The notes under the pieces were generated by a model. That model did no database searches. It was not told where the DNA came from and saw nothing but the letters and a program-made list of their open reading frames with translations. The translations under genes were made by a program, and so were the position numbers. Of a stretch of 64,000 bases of DNA, positions 63,364 to 64,000 are shown one piece after another. The stretch covers positions 1,337,500 through 1,401,499 of the forward strand of contig NZ_JAOTQN010000001.1 of the NCBI RefSeq assembly GCF_025641885.1. Reading direction: 5' to 3'. The stretch is from Pyrobaculum sp. 3827-6. GTDB lineage: Archaea > Thermoproteota > Thermoprotei > Thermoproteales > Thermoproteaceae. Each line of letters begins with the position of its first letter. Within the stretch, counting starts at the first letter, position 1.

Positions 63364-63732
63364 ATGCCTCCTAATCCAACAGGACCGACAAATAGGCAGT
63401 TGAGGATGCTGAGCCGATTTCTAAGGAAGGCTGCGAGAGCTAATTCTGCAAATATCTGGAGGGTCGTGGCGGAGTTTATCGAGAGACCTAGGAGGCAGAG
63501 GGTAGTTGTAAATGTGGGGAAGTTGGGCAGGTTAGTGGGCGAGGGTGAGGTGGTGGTGGTACCTGGCAAGCTACTTGGGGGTGGGCGGCTTGGCAAGAGG
63601 GTGGTGGTGGCGGCGGTCAGCGTATCTCCCAAGGCGGCTCAGAAGGTGGCGGAGGCGGGCGGGGAGGTGTTGACTATCCCGGAGCTTGTGAGAAGATTTC
63701 CAAAGGGGAGCGGGGTGAGGGTGGTGGTATGA
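63364..63732 (+). CDS. rpl18e: ribosomal protein L18e
   Basis: 122 residues; TTTAAATAC box about 26 bases before ATG 63364. PTNRQLRMLSRFLRKAARAN and VVNVGKLGRLVGEGEVVVVPG, KLLGGGRLGKRVVVAAVSVS are typical of archaeal L18e. Its stop overlaps the L13 start in ATGA. Confidence 0.93.
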   Translation: MPPNPTGPTNRQLRMLSRFLRKAARANSANIWRVVAEFIERPRRQRVVVNVGKLGRLVGEGEVVVVPGKLLGGGRLGKRVVVAAVSVSPKAAQKVAEAGGEVLTIPELVRRFPKGSGVRVVV

Positions 63733-64000
63733 ATATTGTTAAGAAAACTCTAGATATATCTAAGCTCCCGGAAGACGGCGAGGTGGTTATAGACGCAGAG
63801 GGACATGTGATGGGTAGGCTCGCCACGTACATCGCCAAGACATTACTTAAGAAGCCGCGTCTGCGGATTGTTGTGATTAATGCAGAGAAGCTTGTGGTAA
63901 CCGGCGACGAGAAGATGGTTGTTGAGTGGTTTAAGAGGAGGATAGGGGAGTGGCGTACTCACTACAACCCAGAGAAGGTGGGGCCTAAAATCCCGAGGAG
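63729..64000 (+). CDS. rpl13: ribosomal protein L13 (partial, runs off the window)
   Basis: Only the first about 90 residues are inside the window. VVIDAEGHVMGRLATYIAKT and RIVVINAEKLVVTGDEKMV, then EWRTHYNPEKVGPK, identify uL13. Coupled to L18e by ATGA. Confidence 0.93.
   Translation, partial: MNIVKKTLDISKLPEDGEVVIDAEGHVMGRLATYIAKTLLKKPRLRIVVINAEKLVVTGDEKMVVEWFKRRIGEWRTHYNPEKVGPKIPR

Noticed and set aside
1-64000. CRISPR array, insertion sequence, provirus or integrase
   Set aside because: No regularly spaced direct repeats, transposase, integrase or terminal inverted repeats were seen.

Overview
The window reads as chromosomal DNA of a hyperthermophilic crenarchaeon, most likely a Pyrobaculum or close Thermoproteales relative. 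The signs are archaeal RNA polymerase genes with A' and A'' split, an A-type ATPase, RadA, TyrRS and CarS of archaeal type, a family 4 uracil-DNA glycosylase, two PurP paralogues, a serpin, and complex I genes without the NADH module. GTG starts are common. An AT-rich box lies about 26 bases before many start codons, which indicates leaderless mRNAs. Genes are tightly packed, with many 4-base ATGA overlaps; no gap exceeds 300 bases. I see no CRISPR array, insertion sequence or prophage.

Layout. 1-1000: an odd tRNA-like element, then a VapBC toxin-antitoxin pair. 1000-5430: hemA, purP, a ferredoxin, an aldo/keto reductase and a second purP. 5430-8800: an AT-richer pair (2-hydroxyacid dehydrogenase and a thiamine-diphosphate enzyme broken by two slippage-type frameshifts), then a cyclin-fold TFB-like protein. 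8800-12130: a membrane-anchored serpin, a small winged-helix protein, a membrane protein and a divergent DUF488/nucleotidyltransferase-like protein; these share a near-identical palindrome. 12110-15140: ilvD, a radical SAM protein and a small unknown. 15140-26500: a minus-strand respiratory block in which nuoIHA follow pyruvate:ferredoxin oxidoreductase genes (porCD, porA, porB) without a gap. It is flanked by nuoB/nuoD and nuoJKMLN. 26700-36900: aldehyde ferredoxin oxidoreductase, NAD kinase, PIN nuclease, dolichol-kinase-like protein, TyrRS, FAD reductase, HD phosphohydrolase, methyltransferase and M24 peptidase. 36900-51000: many small archaeal genes (zinc ribbons, winged helices, coiled coil, UDG, DUF2070, Trm5-like, RadA, radical SAM, three-finger C2H2 protein, CarS) and a C/D box sRNA. 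51000-64000: ATPase subunits F, E and A, then rpoH-rpoB-rpoA1-rpoA2-L30e-nusA-S12-rpo3-L18e-L13, the last running off the window.

The most interesting functional story is the POR/complex I block. With no NuoE, F or G, and with POR subunits translationally coupled to NuoI, reduced ferredoxin is the natural electron donor. The adjacent tungsten aldehyde oxidoreductase is another ferredoxin reducer and shares the intergenic control region. The most novel-looking item is the serpin locus. A 17-base palindrome sits at exactly the same distance upstream of the serpin and of the membrane-protein/winged-helix operon, and a related copy overlaps the start of a second winged-helix gene about 24 kb away.
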